Assembly: GCA_038748065.1 (NCBI GenBank)
Contig: JBCDJG010000017.1
Location: forward strand, 1-64,000
Direction of reading: 5' to 3'
DNA: 64,000 bases
DNA from: JBCDJG01 sp038748065
GTDB lineage: Bacteria; Pseudomonadota; Gammaproteobacteria; Pseudomonadales; Halieaceae
Shown here: piece by piece, positions 49,491 through 59,036 of the stretch
Layout of the letters: the number at the start of each line of letters is the position of its first letter
Position numbering within the stretch: position 1 is the first letter of the stretch
The notes under the pieces: model-generated
The model's input: only the letters and a program-made list of their open reading frames with translations
What the model was told of the DNA's origin: nothing
Database searches by the model: none
Program-made: the position numbers and the translations under genes

Positions 49491-50785
49491 TGCGCCGTTT
49501 GGATAGTACATCCGCAGACTTTCAGACCGACCTTCAGGCCTTGACTGCCTGGCAGGAAGATCTGGACGACAGTGTCGAGCAGACAGTCTCAGAGGTCATC
49601 GCGGCGATCCGTGCCGAGGGAGATTCGGCGCTGCTCACCTACACCGAACGGTTCGATGGCCTGGCGAAAGCCCGCGTGGATGATCTGGAAGTCTCGCCTG
49701 CGCAGTTGGATGAAGCACTCGACAGCCTCAGCGCGGACCAGCGCAGGGCGCTGCAACATGCCGCCGAACGTGTGCGTCGCTACCACGAGCATCAACGGCA
49801 GGAAAGCTGGCGCTATGAAGACGAGGAAGGCAACATCCTTGGCCAACAGGTGACCGCGCTTGACCGAGTGGGCATCTATGTTCCGGGTGGTAAGGCCAGC
49901 TATCCCTCGTCGGTATTGATGAACGCGCTGCCGGCGCGGGTGGCAGGCGTTGGCGAAATCATCATGGTGGTGCCAGCCCCGGGTGGAGATTTGAATCCTT
50001 TGGTGCTGGCCGCGGCCAGACTTGCAGGTGTTGATAGAGTCTTCACGATTGGCGGCGCCCAGGCAGTGGCCGCACTTGCCTACGGCACCGAAACGGTCCC
50101 GGCCGTTGATAAAATCGTTGGGCCTGGCAACATCTTTGTCGCCACCGCAAAACGACGGGTGTTCGGTCAGGTAGGCATCGATATGATCGCCGGGCCTTCG
50201 GAAATTCTGGTTCTTTGCGACGGGACGACGGACCCCGACTGGGTTGCCATGGACCTGTTTTCGCAGGCGGAGCACGACGAGAACGCGCAGGCCATCCTGC
50301 TATGCCCTGATGACGCCTACCTGGATGACGTCGATGCCGCGATAACGCGCCTTTTGCCTGATATGCAGCGCGCGAGCATCATTGGCACATCGCTCGCCGC
50401 GCGGGGCGCATTGATCAAAACACGAGACTTGCCTGACGCGGTCGCGGTCAGCAATCAGCTAGCTCCCGAGCATCTGGAATTGTCCGTCGCGGATCCGGAG
50501 GCTCTGCTGCCCCAGATTCGCCATGCCGGCGCAATCTTTATGGGCCCTTATACCTCAGAGGCCCTGGGCGACTACTGCGCTGGACCCAACCATGTGCTGC
50601 CGACTTCGCGCACGGCGAGGTTTTCGTCGCCGCTAGGTGTCTACGATTTCCAGAAGCGCAGTTCCCTGATTCAGTGCAGCGCCGCGGGCGTTCAGACCCT
50701 GGGTCGGACGGCTTCCGTGCTGGCACGGGGTGAGGCCCTTGATGCTCACGCGCGCTCCGCCGAGTATCGCTTGAGCGACGATTAG
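49487..50785 (+). CDS. hisD: Histidinol dehydrogenase
   Basis: The 432-residue protein has the full family length. Conserved blocks are [36 protein letters not shown], the Zn-site region [16 protein letters not shown], and [21 protein letters not shown]. It carries out the last two oxidations to histidine. It starts inside the hisG stop and converges on the protease gene with a 4-base overlap; hisC, which follows in pseudomonads, is absent here. Confidence 0.96.
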   Translation: MMRRLDSTSADFQTDLQALTAWQEDLDDSVEQTVSEVIAAIRAEGDSALLTYTERFDGLAKARVDDLEVSPAQLDEALDSLSADQRRALQHAAERVRRYHEHQRQESWRYEDEEGNILGQQVTALDRVGIYVPGGKASYPSSVLMNALPARVAGVGEIIMVVPAPGGDLNPLVLAAARLAGVDRVFTIGGAQAVAALAYGTETVPAVDKIVGPGNIFVATAKRRVFGQVGIDMIAGPSEILVLCDGTTDPDWVAMDLFSQAEHDENAQAILLCPDDAYLDDVDAAITRLLPDMQRASIIGTSLAARGALIKTRDLPDAVAVSNQLAPEHLELSVADPEALLPQIRHAGAIFMGPYTSEALGDYCAGPNHVLPTSRTARFSSPLGVYDFQKRSSLIQCSAAGVQTLGRTASVLARGEALDAHARSAEYRLSDD

Positions 50786-51888
50786 CGCAGTTCTGTGCCC
50801 GTCTGCTGTTGAGGTACGCGGACGATGACTTCCAGATCGAGAGACTCCTCGCCGCGCGCCACCGTGACGTTCACCTTTTCACCCGGCCGCAGCAGGGCGA
50901 TGCGATGCAGGGTGCGGCTGCCATCCCGGACCTGCTCATTGTCCACATGTGTAATGACGTCGCCGGGTTGCATACCCGCTCGCGCTGCCGGACCGCCCTC
51001 GACCACGTCGGTAACGCGCAGGACATAGGCATTGCTGCGTGTCAGCACCGGCACTACCCCGACACCAATGTAGCCGCGGTTGACTTCGCCGTACTTGATG
51101 AGATCGTCCATCACGAATAACGCCAGGTTGACCGGTATGGCCAGGCTGATGCCAATGCCGGTGGCCGCGCGATTACCCTGTGCGCCGGTGAAAATAAGAG
51201 TGTTAATGCCGACCAGCCGGCCTCCTGTGTCGATGAGCGCGCCGCCCGAATTACCCTGGTGAATGATCGCATCGGTTTGGATGTAGTTCTCGTAGGTGTC
51301 AGTCTGGAGGCCGTAGCGGCCCAGCGCCGACACAATCCCCTGGGTAACGGAGTTGCCGAAGCCCAGCGGGTTGCCGATTGCCAGGACGACGTCACCCACT
51401 CGAACGGCGTCGGAATCTGCGGTTTGAACTGGCGATAGATCGTCTAATTCCACCTTTAGTACCGCCAGGTCCGTTGCTGCGTCTGTTCCGATAACGCTGG
51501 CGCGGGCGCTGCGTCCATCCTGTAACAGGACCTGGATGGCATCTGCGCCGGCGATAACATGGTTGTTGGTAAGGATGTGGCCTGCGCCGGTCATGATGAC
51601 GCCGGATCCCAGGGAGTTCTCAATCCGCTGGCGCTGCTGTGGTGGCAGCCGTCGCTGAAACATGTCGCGCAGTGGGTTGGGTGCTCGCGCCCTGACCAGT
51701 TTGGCCGTGTAGATGTTGACGACGGATGGGCTCGCGCTATTAACCGCTCTGGCGTAGCTGATATCCGCTGTGGGACTCGCGCCCCCACCCGCCTGGCCGG
51801 CGGGTAAGACCCAGCGGTCGAGGATAAGAAGGGCGGCCAGCAAACCGGCGATGGCCGGCCAGGCCGCGAATTTCAGCGTGTCTATCAT
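50782..51888 (-). CDS. DegS/AlgW-type periplasmic serine protease
   Basis: The ATG at 51888 gives 368 residues with one N-terminal anchor ([18 protein letters not shown]). The trypsin-like triad is visible: His in LTNNHVI, Asp in TDLAVLKV and Ser in [11 protein letters not shown] single PDZ domain follows ([17 protein letters not shown]). This layout is that of DegS/AlgW, which cleaves the anti-sigma factor RseA/MucA upon misfolded porin signals. Its place beside hisGD matches algW in pseudomonads. A GTG nine codons upstream is the alternative start. Confidence 0.9.
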   Translation of the reverse strand: MIDTLKFAAWPAIAGLLAALLILDRWVLPAGQAGGGASPTADISYARAVNSASPSVVNIYTAKLVRARAPNPLRDMFQRRLPPQQRQRIENSLGSGVIMTGAGHILTNNHVIAGADAIQVLLQDGRSARASVIGTDAATDLAVLKVELDDLSPVQTADSDAVRVGDVVLAIGNPLGFGNSVTQGIVSALGRYGLQTDTYENYIQTDAIIHQGNSGGALIDTGGRLVGINTLIFTGAQGNRAATGIGISLAIPVNLALFVMDDLIKYGEVNRGYIGVGVVPVLTRSNAYVLRVTDVVEGGPAARAGMQPGDVITHVDNEQVRDGSRTLHRIALLRPGEKVNVTVARGEESLDLEVIVRVPQQQTGTELR

Positions 51889-51961
51889 CCGGTTACCGGG
51901 CTGTACGCGGGTCACATATTGTATAAGATGCCGGTCGATAGTGAATACCGGGAAAGGGCCA

Positions 51962-52720
51962 ATGGCTGTTGCACTGCGGGAATTGACCGCCTACCTCGAT
52001 AACTTCCTTGAAACCTCAAAGTTCAGGGACTACGCACCCAATGGGCTGCAGGTGGAGGGTCGACCCGAGGTGCGGCTTATTGCTTCCGGCGTCACAGCCA
52101 GCCAACGCTTGTTGGAGGCCGCGGTCGACTGCGGCGCCGACGCTATTGTCGTGCACCACGGGTATTTCTGGAAAGGGGAAGATCCCGCTGTGGTCGGCAT
52201 GAAGCGCCGTAGGCTGGCGACCCTGCTGGCCCATGATATCAGCTTGCTGGCCTACCATTTGCCGCTGGATGCCCATCCTGTTGTTGGCAACAACGCCCGT
52301 CTCGGAGCGCTGCTCGGCGTGGGCGACGTAGCGCCCTTGATGGCTGACAGTGACGGCGTGGGCAATGTCGGGTTGCTTACTGCTCCCTCAACCGCAGGGG
52401 ACTTGCGCGAACGGCTTGCGACGCTCACGCAGCGTGAGCCTCTGCTGGTCGGTGAAGAGGCGGCCCCTGTGCATCGTGTCGCCTGGTGCACCGGCGCCGC
52501 TCAAGGCTATATCGACGCGGCGGTAGCGGCCGGCGCGGACCTCTTCATCACGGGAGAGGCTTCGGAGCAGACTGTGCACACAGCGCGAGAGGAGGGCATT
52601 CAGTTTATTGCCGCTGGCCACCATGCGACCGAGCGTTACGGTGTGCAGGCGCTCGGAGCTCACCTTGCTGAACAGTTTGGCCTGGAGCATCGCTACATCG
52701 AGATCGACAATCCGGTCTAG
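51962..52720 (+). CDS. Nif3-like dinuclear metal-centre protein
   Basis: The 252-residue protein shows Nif3/YbgI metal ligands: DYAPNGLQVEG near the start, VVHHGYFWKG, and TGEASEQTVHTAREEGIQFIAAGHHATE near the end. It may be a GTP cyclohydrolase I type 2-like hydrolase, as databases label some members, but the reaction is unproven. It diverges from the protease gene and converges with the zapG gene (4-base overlap). Confidence 0.88.
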   Translation: MAVALRELTAYLDNFLETSKFRDYAPNGLQVEGRPEVRLIASGVTASQRLLEAAVDCGADAIVVHHGYFWKGEDPAVVGMKRRRLATLLAHDISLLAYHLPLDAHPVVGNNARLGALLGVGDVAPLMADSDGVGNVGLLTAPSTAGDLRERLATLTQREPLLVGEEAAPVHRVAWCTGAAQGYIDAAVAAGADLFITGEASEQTVHTAREEGIQFIAAGHHATERYGVQALGAHLAEQFGLEHRYIEIDNPV

Positions 52721-53202
52721 CGTTTCTCGCTTTCTTCTTCGGCTATCGCCTCAGTGGCAGCGTTGCCGGGCTCACGTTCCAGACCAAACTCCTCATTGAG
52801 CATGCCGGTTTCATCTGGCGAGCTTTTCGGCGCGTAGTCGAGTGGGGGCTGTGGGTCAGCAAGGTTTGCGGGAATTTCCGCTGGATCACGGTTACTGGCG
52901 ATGTCGTCCAGGGCAATCGGGCCCTGTCCCTGACACAGGCGGCCCGCGCCATCGGCGAGGTGGCTGTGCAGCCCCCGGTACTGATCAGTGAGGCTGTTCA
53001 GCAATTGAGCGGTATGCGAGAAATGTTCAACGACCTCATCCTCATAGGCCTTTTTCTCCTGCGTAACCTGCTCCAGTCTGCGCTCCTGCTCGCGGTATTT
53101 CTGTGCGAACGATGAGCTGCGCCGACCGATCATATTACCTAAGAGCAGGCCCACGAGTAGGGCGCCTGCGGCGGCCACAATCAGAGTGACTGGGTCTTCC
53201 AC
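52717..53202 (-). CDS. zapG: ZapG/YhcB-like division and envelope protein (DUF1043)
   Basis: The GTG at 53202 follows GAGGAC by 7 bases and gives 161 residues. A membrane helix (LIVAAAGALLVGLLLGNMIG) is followed by a coiled coil (QKYREQERRLEQVTQEKKAYEDEVVEHFSHTAQLL) as in E. coli YhcB, then an acidic tail. YhcB coordinates cell envelope growth and division at the inner membrane. The ATG at 53250 would add 16 residues ahead of the helix. Confidence 0.82.
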   Translation of the reverse strand: MEDPVTLIVAAAGALLVGLLLGNMIGRRSSSFAQKYREQERRLEQVTQEKKAYEDEVVEHFSHTAQLLNSLTDQYRGLHSHLADGAGRLCQGQGPIALDDIASNRDPAEIPANLADPQPPLDYAPKSSPDETGMLNEEFGLEREPGNAATEAIAEEESEKR

Positions 53203-53249
53203 TGTGTTGTCCTCGAGTGCTTCGTTAGGAGGAATGGAGTATACCGCCA

Positions 53250-54452
53250 TTGACCGCCGCCAACATAGATGTGTCTGCATTGCGAAGCCTGATACCTGTG
53301 GGTAAAGTGATCGCTCTTTCGACCCGCGGGAGACGGGCAATCAGTCGTTCCAGCCCACAGACCCCGATACAGCGCTACCAGGCGGACCTGGAGCGCGAGG
53401 ACTTTTCACGCGATCCGGCCCAGGCACATGCGGTTGATTTGCTAGAAGACCTGTATCAGCGTTTGCTCGCGCGAGGTGAGCGGCCTGGAGGTTTCGCGGC
53501 GCTGTTGGGTCGCCTGCGTCGCCAGAGTCCTGAGCCAGAAACGGGGCTCTACCTGTGGGGTGGTGTCGGGCGGGGTAAGACCTACCTGGTTGATACGTTT
53601 TACGATTGTCTGCCCTTCGACGATAAGCTACGGGTTCACTTCCACCGCTTCATGCAGCGTGTCCATGCGGAACTTGCCGAGCTGGAGGGGGAAAAGAATC
53701 CCCTTGAGACGGTGGCAGATCACCTCGCCGATGAGGCTCGCGTCGTCTGCTTTGACGAGTTCTTCGTTACTGATATTGGCGATGCCATGATCCTGGCAGG
53801 GCTCATGGAGGCGCTGTTTGCTCGCGGAGTGAGCCTGGTCGCGACCTCTAACATCGAGCCCGCCGGGCTTTACGAAAACGGTTTGCAGCGTCAGCGCTTT
53901 CTGCCGGCTATCGCCCTGATTGAAAAATACACCCAGATAGTGAACGTCGATGGAGGCGTCGATTACCGGCTGCGTACGCTGCAGCAGGCCGAGCTCTACC
54001 ATTATCCGCTTGATCCAGCGTCAGATCTCAGCCTGCAGCGTAGCTTCCAGCGTCTGGCGCCGGAGGCAGGCAAGCACTGGGAGCGCATCGAAATCAACGG
54101 GCGCTACATCACCTGCCGCTGCCTGGCGGACGATGTCGCCTGGTTTGACTTCGCCGAGCTTTGTGATGGGCCGCGTTCCCAGAACGATTACATAGAGCTT
54201 GCCCGCATCTTTCATGCGGTGCTCATCTCTGGTGTGCCTGCCTTTACTGCAGACATGAACGACCAGGCACGTCGGTTCGTCAATCTCGTGGATGAGTTCT
54301 ACGACCGCAATGTCAAGCTGGTGCTGGCCGCGGAAAGAGCGCTGCTGGAGCTCTACCAGGGTGGCGCCCTGGAGTTCGAGTTCCAGCGCACCCAGTCGCG
54401 TCTGCAGGAGATGCAAAGCCACGATTACCTCGCGCGCGAACACAGGCCCTGA
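53250..54452 (+). CDS. zapE: Cell division ATPase ZapE (AFG1 family)
   Basis: The AFG1-type ATPase core begins at TPIQRYQADLE near residue 38. Walker A is LWGGVGRGKTYLVD, Walker B is VCFDEFFVTDI, and TSNIEP is the sensor. ZapE acts at the constricting Z-ring and in respiratory-complex quality control. The start is uncertain: in-frame TTG at 53250 and 53280 and GTG at 53271, 53298 and 53307 all precede the conserved part. The full frame is 400 residues; E. coli ZapE is 375. Confidence 0.9.
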   Translation: MTAANIDVSALRSLIPVGKVIALSTRGRRAISRSSPQTPIQRYQADLEREDFSRDPAQAHAVDLLEDLYQRLLARGERPGGFAALLGRLRRQSPEPETGLYLWGGVGRGKTYLVDTFYDCLPFDDKLRVHFHRFMQRVHAELAELEGEKNPLETVADHLADEARVVCFDEFFVTDIGDAMILAGLMEALFARGVSLVATSNIEPAGLYENGLQRQRFLPAIALIEKYTQIVNVDGGVDYRLRTLQQAELYHYPLDPASDLSLQRSFQRLAPEAGKHWERIEINGRYITCRCLADDVAWFDFAELCDGPRSQNDYIELARIFHAVLISGVPAFTADMNDQARRFVNLVDEFYDRNVKLVLAAERALLELYQGGALEFEFQRTQSRLQEMQSHDYLAREHRP

Positions 54453-54526
54453 GGAGAATCCGTTCGAGGCCGCGCCAGAAGCCTGCCAGACGGCCGCTAA
54501 GTCGCGATTTTTCTTTGAAATTTACC

Positions 54527-54555
54527 TTGAAATGGTAGGGTCACTTGAGTAGTAT
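54527..54555 (+). promoter_or_regulatory. Sigma-70 promoter for rplM-rpsI
   Basis: TTGAAA (54527-54532) and TAGTAT (54550-54555) are separated by 17 bases. A start near 54562 would leave a 35-base leader. The position fits the ribosomal-protein operon. Confidence 0.65.
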
Positions 54556-54596
54556 TCGGTGCCTCGAAATTCAAGCCCTCCAAGAGGCCTGTTGTA

Positions 54597-55025
54597 ATGA
54601 AAACCTATAGCGCCAAGGCCGCAGATGTGAGCCGAGACTGGTTCGTGGTGGATGCCGATGGCAAGACCCTGGGCCGCCTGGCCAGTGAGATCGCGCACCG
54701 CCTGCGCGGCAAGCACAAGGCCGAGTACACGCCCCACGTCGATACCGGCGACTACATCGTGGTCATCAATGCCGAAAAAGTACGTGTTACGGGCAAGAAA
54801 ACGACCGACAAGATCTACCACAGCCACACCGGCTATCCTGGCGGTCTTAAGTCCATTTCGTTTGAGAAGCTGGTCGACAAGGCGCCTGAGCGCGTCATTC
54901 AGGGCGCGGTTAAGGGCATGCTGCCGCGCAATCCGCTCGGCCGCGCGATGTTCAAGAAGCTGCGTGTCTACGCTGGCGCCGAGCATCCGCATAGCGCTCA
55001 ACAGCCGCAAACACTGAACATTTGA
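54597..55025 (+). CDS. rplM: 50S ribosomal protein L13
   Basis: At 142 residues this matches E. coli L13. The start [20 protein letters not shown] and the block [21 protein letters not shown] are family landmarks. It is assembled early on 23S rRNA. The rpsI start lies 15 bases after its TGA. Confidence 0.98.
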   Translation: MKTYSAKAADVSRDWFVVDADGKTLGRLASEIAHRLRGKHKAEYTPHVDTGDYIVVINAEKVRVTGKKTTDKIYHSHTGYPGGLKSISFEKLVDKAPERVIQGAVKGMLPRNPLGRAMFKKLRVYAGAEHPHSAQQPQTLNI

Positions 55026-55039
55026 GGGAACAGCGACTT

Positions 55040-55432
55040 ATGTCTGTCAGTAATTACTATGGAACCGGTCGCCGCAAGACATCTACCGCCCGGGTATTCC
55101 TCAAGAACGGCGGTGGAGCCATTACCGTCAACCAGCGCCCCCTGGACCAATACTTCGGACGCGAGGTCGCGCGCATGATTGTGCGCCAGCCCCTGGAACT
55201 GGTTGAAATGGGTGACAAATTCGATGTCAACGTAACTGTCGCCGGCGGTGGGAGCTTTGGCCAGGCCGGAGCGATCCGTCACGGTATCACCCGCGCGCTG
55301 ATCGAATACGACGAATCGCTGCGAGGCACCTTGCGCGGTGCGGGTTACGTAACGCGTGATGCTCGCGAAGTCGAACGCAAGAAAGTAGGGCTGCGCAAAG
55401 CGCGTAAGCGCCCTCAGTACTCCAAGCGCTAA
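55040..55432 (+). CDS. rpsI: 30S ribosomal protein S9
   Basis: The ATG at 55040 gives 130 residues, the same as E. coli S9, with [15 protein letters not shown] at the start and the basic C-terminal tail [12 protein letters not shown] reaching the P-site tRNA. GAGGGAA upstream is the ribosome site. A hairpin terminator follows. Confidence 0.98.
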   Translation: MSVSNYYGTGRRKTSTARVFLKNGGGAITVNQRPLDQYFGREVARMIVRQPLELVEMGDKFDVNVTVAGGGSFGQAGAIRHGITRALIEYDESLRGTLRGAGYVTRDAREVERKKVGLRKARKRPQYSKR

Positions 55433-55471
55433 GCAGCCTGCGGCCGCCGGGCCGCACGCAACGAACAGGTT

Positions 55472-55506
55472 ACGCCCGGTTCCACAGGACCCGGGCGTTT
55501 TTTTGT
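55472..55506 (+). terminator. Intrinsic terminator of rplM-rpsI
   Basis: ACGCCCGG (55472-55479) and CCGGGCGT (55491-55498) form an 8-base stem with an 11-base loop, followed directly by a run of T. It separates the ribosomal operon from petABC. Confidence 0.9.
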
Positions 55507-55560
55507 CCAGCTAAGTGGCACCGGTGCGGGGCAAAAGCCCTGTGAAATCAGGGTGCTAGC

Positions 55561-55589
55561 TTGTAGAGGCAGTGCAAAATCATTAGTAT
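55561..55589 (+). promoter_or_regulatory. Sigma-70 promoter for petA-petBC
   Basis: TTGTAG (55561-55566) and TAGTAT (55584-55589) are 17 bases apart, located after the rpsI terminator and 76 bases before petA. The -10 hexamer is the same as at rplM. Confidence 0.6.
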
Positions 55590-55665
55590 TCACGGCGTTT
55601 TGAAAACCGCACCTCAAGGGCCCGCGTAGAAACCTTGGGCAGGTGTTTTTGCAGGAGAAATCAGC

Positions 55666-56262
55666 ATGAGTAGTGACGCAGTCAACGACGGTCGCAGGAA
55701 ATTCCTGGTGACCGCTACCAGTGCCATGGGCGCTGTGGGCGTCGTCGGAATGGCGGTACCGTTTCTGGGTAGTTGGAACCCGTCGGCGAAAGCCAAGGCG
55801 GCTGGCGCGCCGGTAAAGTTCGACTTCAGCAAGTTGGAGAAGGGTGCCATGGTCGTCGTTGAGTGGCGCGGCAAGCCGGTGTATGTAATGCGCCGCACCG
55901 AGGAGCAGCTCGCTGAACTGGCGTCCTTGAACGACCAGCTGAAGGACCCTGCGTCCGCTGACTCAGACCAGCCGGGCTACATTGAAGGCGACGCGCGCGC
56001 CATACGCCCGGAGATCTTTGTCGTCGAAGGGCTTTGTACCCACCTTGGCTGTGCTCCGAAGTTCAGGCCTGAAGTCGGCGCCGCGGATCTCGGTGGCGAA
56101 ACCTGGCGAGGCGGTTTCTTCTGCCCCTGCCACGGCTCCAAGTTTGACCTAGCCGGACGCGTGTTCAACGGTGCCCCCGCGTCGGTGAATCTGGTCGTCC
56201 CGCCGTACTCCTACGAGGGAGATAGCGTGCTGGTAATTGGCGTAGACGAGGAGGCTGCCTGA
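55666..56262 (+). CDS. petA: Ubiquinol-cytochrome c reductase iron-sulfur subunit (Rieske)
   Basis: The 198-residue protein has a twin-Arg-type N-terminus (GRRKFLVTAT) and membrane anchor. The Rieske cluster ligands are in CTHLGCAP and CPCHGSKFD. It transfers electrons from ubiquinol to cytochrome c1 in the bc1 complex, facing the periplasm. GCAGGAG precedes the start, and its TGA overlaps the petBC start by one base. Confidence 0.97.
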   Translation: MSSDAVNDGRRKFLVTATSAMGAVGVVGMAVPFLGSWNPSAKAKAAGAPVKFDFSKLEKGAMVVVEWRGKPVYVMRRTEEQLAELASLNDQLKDPASADSDQPGYIEGDARAIRPEIFVVEGLCTHLGCAPKFRPEVGAADLGGETWRGGFFCPCHGSKFDLAGRVFNGAPASVNLVVPPYSYEGDSVLVIGVDEEAA

Positions 56263-58304
56263 TGAACAACGCACTGATAGGTTTCCGTGACTGGGTCGAT
56301 GCCCGTCTGCCCATCATGCGGGCGTGGAACACGCACATGGGCAAGTACTATGCCCCCGCCAACTTTAACTTCTGGTATTACTTCGGCGTTTTGTCCTTGC
56401 TCGTGCTGGTCAACCAGCTGCTGACGGGCATCTGGCTGACCATGAACTACACCCCCAGCGCTGAAGACGCGTTCGCCTCTGTCGAGTACATCATGCGCGA
56501 TGTGGAATACGGGTGGCTGCTGCGCTATTTGCATTCAACGGGCGCGTCCGCGTTCTTTGTGGTTATCTACCTGCACATGTTCCGGGCCATGCTCTACGGC
56601 TCCTATAAAAAGCCCCGCGAACTCATCTGGGTGTTCGGCATGCTCATCTTTGTGGTTCTGATGGCCGAGGCCTTTGTGGGCTACGTGCTGCCCTGGGGCC
56701 AGATGTCTTACTGGGGAGCCCAGGTCATTATCAACCTCTTCAGTGCCATACCCGTGATTGGGGAAGATCTGGTGACCTGGATTCGCGGGGACTTCCTGCT
56801 GTCTGGCGCCACCCTGAACCGCTTTTTCGCTCTGCACGTGGTGGCATTGCCCATCGTGCTGCTGGCGCTCGTGGTGCTGCACCTGCTGGCGCTGCACGAG
56901 GTAGGTTCGAATAACCCGGACGGCGTGGACGTCAAGCAGAACAAGGACGAGAACGGCATTCCCCTGGATACCGTGCCTTTCCACCCTTATTACACGGTGC
57001 ATGACCTGCAGGCGATCGGCGTGTTTCTCTTCGTATTCTGCGGCGTTGTATTCTTCATGCCGGAGATGGGCGGTTTCTTCCTGGAGTACGCCAACTTCGA
57101 GGAATCGAACGCCCTGAAAACGCCTGAACACATCGCGCCGGTTTGGTACTTCACGCCGTTTTATTCGGTGCTGCGTGCCGTGCCCGACAAGTTCTGGGGA
57201 TTCGTCGCCTTTGCCGCGTCAGTGGCCATACCCTTCCTGTTGCCCTGGCTGGATCGCAGCCCAGTGCGCTCGTGGCGCTATCGAGGCACGCTGAACAAGG
57301 TGATGCTGGTTCTGTTTGCGTCGTCCTTTATTATCCTTGGCGTGCTGGGCGTGAAGGCGCCCACCGAGAGCCGCACGGTACTGGCGCAGATTTGCACGGT
57401 CTTCTACTTCGCGTTCTTCCTGCTCATGCCGATCTGGAGCAAGATGGACAAGGTGAAGCCGGTGCCACAGCGCGTCACCTTTGACGGTGGTATAGGCGTT
57501 TGGGGTAGCCTCGGAGGCCTCGTTCTCATCCTTGCGCTGGCCTTCCTGCCGCTGCGGGTGGTGGGAGCTGAGAGCGCTTACAAGTGCGGCGCCATCCCCT
57601 GTGATGAGTTCAAGGCCGACCCCTCTGATACGGCCTCGCTGCAGAGCGGTGCAGCGCTTTACATGAACTACTGCATGGGCTGTCACTCACTGCAGTACTC
57701 CAGACACAACCGCGTAGCTCAGGACCTCGGCATACCCGAAGATCTGTACATGGCCAACCTGGTCTTTGACCCGAGCCAGAAGTTTGGCTCGCTGATGACG
57801 AGCTCGATGGATAAGGATACGGCCAAGACGTGGTTTGGCGCGACGCCGCCGGATCTGACACTCGTATCCAGGGCGCGCCAGCCCGAATGGTTGTACACCT
57901 ATCTGCGAACCTTCTATCGCGACGAGAATCGCCCCTACGGCGTCAACAACCGCGTCTTCAAGGACGTTGGTATGCCCCACGTGCTGATGGAGCTGCAGGG
58001 TATGCAGGAGTGCGCCATGGGCCCCGTGAGTGCCGCTAACGGTGGCGTTAAGCGCGACCCTCTTACCGGGGAAGACATTCTTGAAGATCCCTGTGGTCAG
58101 CTAAAAGTTGCCGAAAGCGGATCAATGACCACAGAAGAGTACGACGCAGCTATCTATGATCTGGTAAACTTCCTCGCTTATACGGCAGAACCGATGGCAG
58201 CTGATCGTCAACGCATCGGCACTTTCGTCCTGCTGTTTATTGTACTGTTCTTCGTTTTCGCCTGGTTGCTGAACCGCGAGTACTGGAAGGACGTGCAGCA
58301 CTAG
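56262..58304 (+). CDS. Fused cytochrome b-cytochrome c1 of the bc1 complex
   Basis: One open frame of 680 residues encodes both subunits. Residues 1-400 are cytochrome b: heme ligands His91, His105, His192 and His207, and the Qo motif in the PVWY form at 293-296. Residues 413-435 (IGVWGSLGGLVLILALAFLPL) are a hydrophobic segment that would be the signal peptide of c1, ending near VGA. Residues 436-680 are cytochrome c1: heme site CMGCH at 471-475, MPHVLMEL with a likely Met ligand, and a C-terminal anchor at 654-670. In pseudomonads petB and petC are separate; fused genes (fbcH) are known in Bradyrhizobium and are cleaved after translation. Confidence 0.93.
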   Translation: MNNALIGFRDWVDARLPIMRAWNTHMGKYYAPANFNFWYYFGVLSLLVLVNQLLTGIWLTMNYTPSAEDAFASVEYIMRDVEYGWLLRYLHSTGASAFFVVIYLHMFRAMLYGSYKKPRELIWVFGMLIFVVLMAEAFVGYVLPWGQMSYWGAQVIINLFSAIPVIGEDLVTWIRGDFLLSGATLNRFFALHVVALPIVLLALVVLHLLALHEVGSNNPDGVDVKQNKDENGIPLDTVPFHPYYTVHDLQAIGVFLFVFCGVVFFMPEMGGFFLEYANFEESNALKTPEHIAPVWYFTPFYSVLRAVPDKFWGFVAFAASVAIPFLLPWLDRSPVRSWRYRGTLNKVMLVLFASSFIILGVLGVKAPTESRTVLAQICTVFYFAFFLLMPIWSKMDKVKPVPQRVTFDGGIGVWGSLGGLVLILALAFLPLRVVGAESAYKCGAIPCDEFKADPSDTASLQSGAALYMNYCMGCHSLQYSRHNRVAQDLGIPEDLYMANLVFDPSQKFGSLMTSSMDKDTAKTWFGATPPDLTLVSRARQPEWLYTYLRTFYRDENRPYGVNNRVFKDVGMPHVLMELQGMQECAMGPVSAANGGVKRDPLTGEDILEDPCGQLKVAESGSMTTEEYDAAIYDLVNFLAYTAEPMAADRQRIGTFVLLFIVLFFVFAWLLNREYWKDVQH

Positions 58305-58319
58305 GCCCAAGGGCCAGCC

Positions 58320-58344
58320 GGCGGCGCGCGGGAACCGCGCCGCC
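58320..58344 (+). promoter_or_regulatory. GC-rich hairpin between petBC and sspA
   Basis: GGCGGCGCG (58320-58328) pairs perfectly with CGCGCCGCC (58336-58344) around a 7-base loop. On the plus strand it is followed by A-rich, not T-rich, sequence, so it is not a classical terminator; it could stabilise or attenuate mRNA. Confidence 0.5.
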
Positions 58345-58380
58345 ACCAAAAACAAAAGTATACCGAGCTGAGGAGTCCAC

Positions 58381-59013
58381 ATGGGCGTAGTGGCAAAGCG
58401 GTCTTCAATGACCTTCTTCTCCGATAACTCCAGCCATTACAGCCATCGCGTGCGCATAGTGCTCGCTGAAAAGGGCGTGACGGTCGATCTGGTGGAGGCC
58501 GACTCGGCCCATCCTCCCGCTGAGCTGTCGGAACTGAACCCCTATAACTCCCTGCCTACACTGGTAGATCGCGACCTCGTGCTGTACGAATCCAAAGTGA
58601 TGATGGAGTATTTGGACGAGCGTTTTCCACATCCACCGCTCCTGCCAGTGTATCCAGTGGCCCGCGCTGAAAGCCGGCTGTTTATTCATCGCATAGAGCG
58701 CGACTGGTGCACCCTGGTTGACGCGATCCAGAATTCTCGAAGCGACAATGTCGTCAGCAAGAGCCAAAAAGAGCTCCGCGAGAGCATCGTCGCTATCGCA
58801 CCGATTTTTGCCGAAAAGCCGTTTTTCATGAGCGATGAGTTCACGCTTGTAGATTGCTGCATCGCACCTATCTTATGGCGTTTGCCGTCGCTGGGTGTGG
58901 ATATGCGGTCCAGTAAGCAGACCAAACCCCTGCTGGCCTACATGGACGCGCTGTTTGAGCGGGAGTCCTTCCAGGAGAGCCTGTCGGAGCAGGAACGAGA
59001 GATGCGCCTCTAG
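58381..59013 (+). CDS. sspA: Stringent starvation protein A
   Basis: The 210-residue GST-fold protein starts [32 protein letters not shown], matching SspA, with GAGGAG before the ATG. The region [37 protein letters not shown] is the thioredoxin-like half. SspA binds RNA polymerase and adjusts transcription in stress. It lacks glutathione-enzyme activity in known cases. It lies 24 bases before sspB. Confidence 0.94.
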   Translation: MGVVAKRSSMTFFSDNSSHYSHRVRIVLAEKGVTVDLVEADSAHPPAELSELNPYNSLPTLVDRDLVLYESKVMMEYLDERFPHPPLLPVYPVARAESRLFIHRIERDWCTLVDAIQNSRSDNVVSKSQKELRESIVAIAPIFAEKPFFMSDEFTLVDCCIAPILWRLPSLGVDMRSSKQTKPLLAYMDALFERESFQESLSEQEREMRL

Positions 59014-59036
59014 TCCGGCGGCAGGGCCTCAGCGCC

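Noticed and set aside
58320..58344. Rho-independent terminator after the bc1 gene
   Set aside because: The stem is strong, but the following plus-strand bases are A-rich with no U tract.
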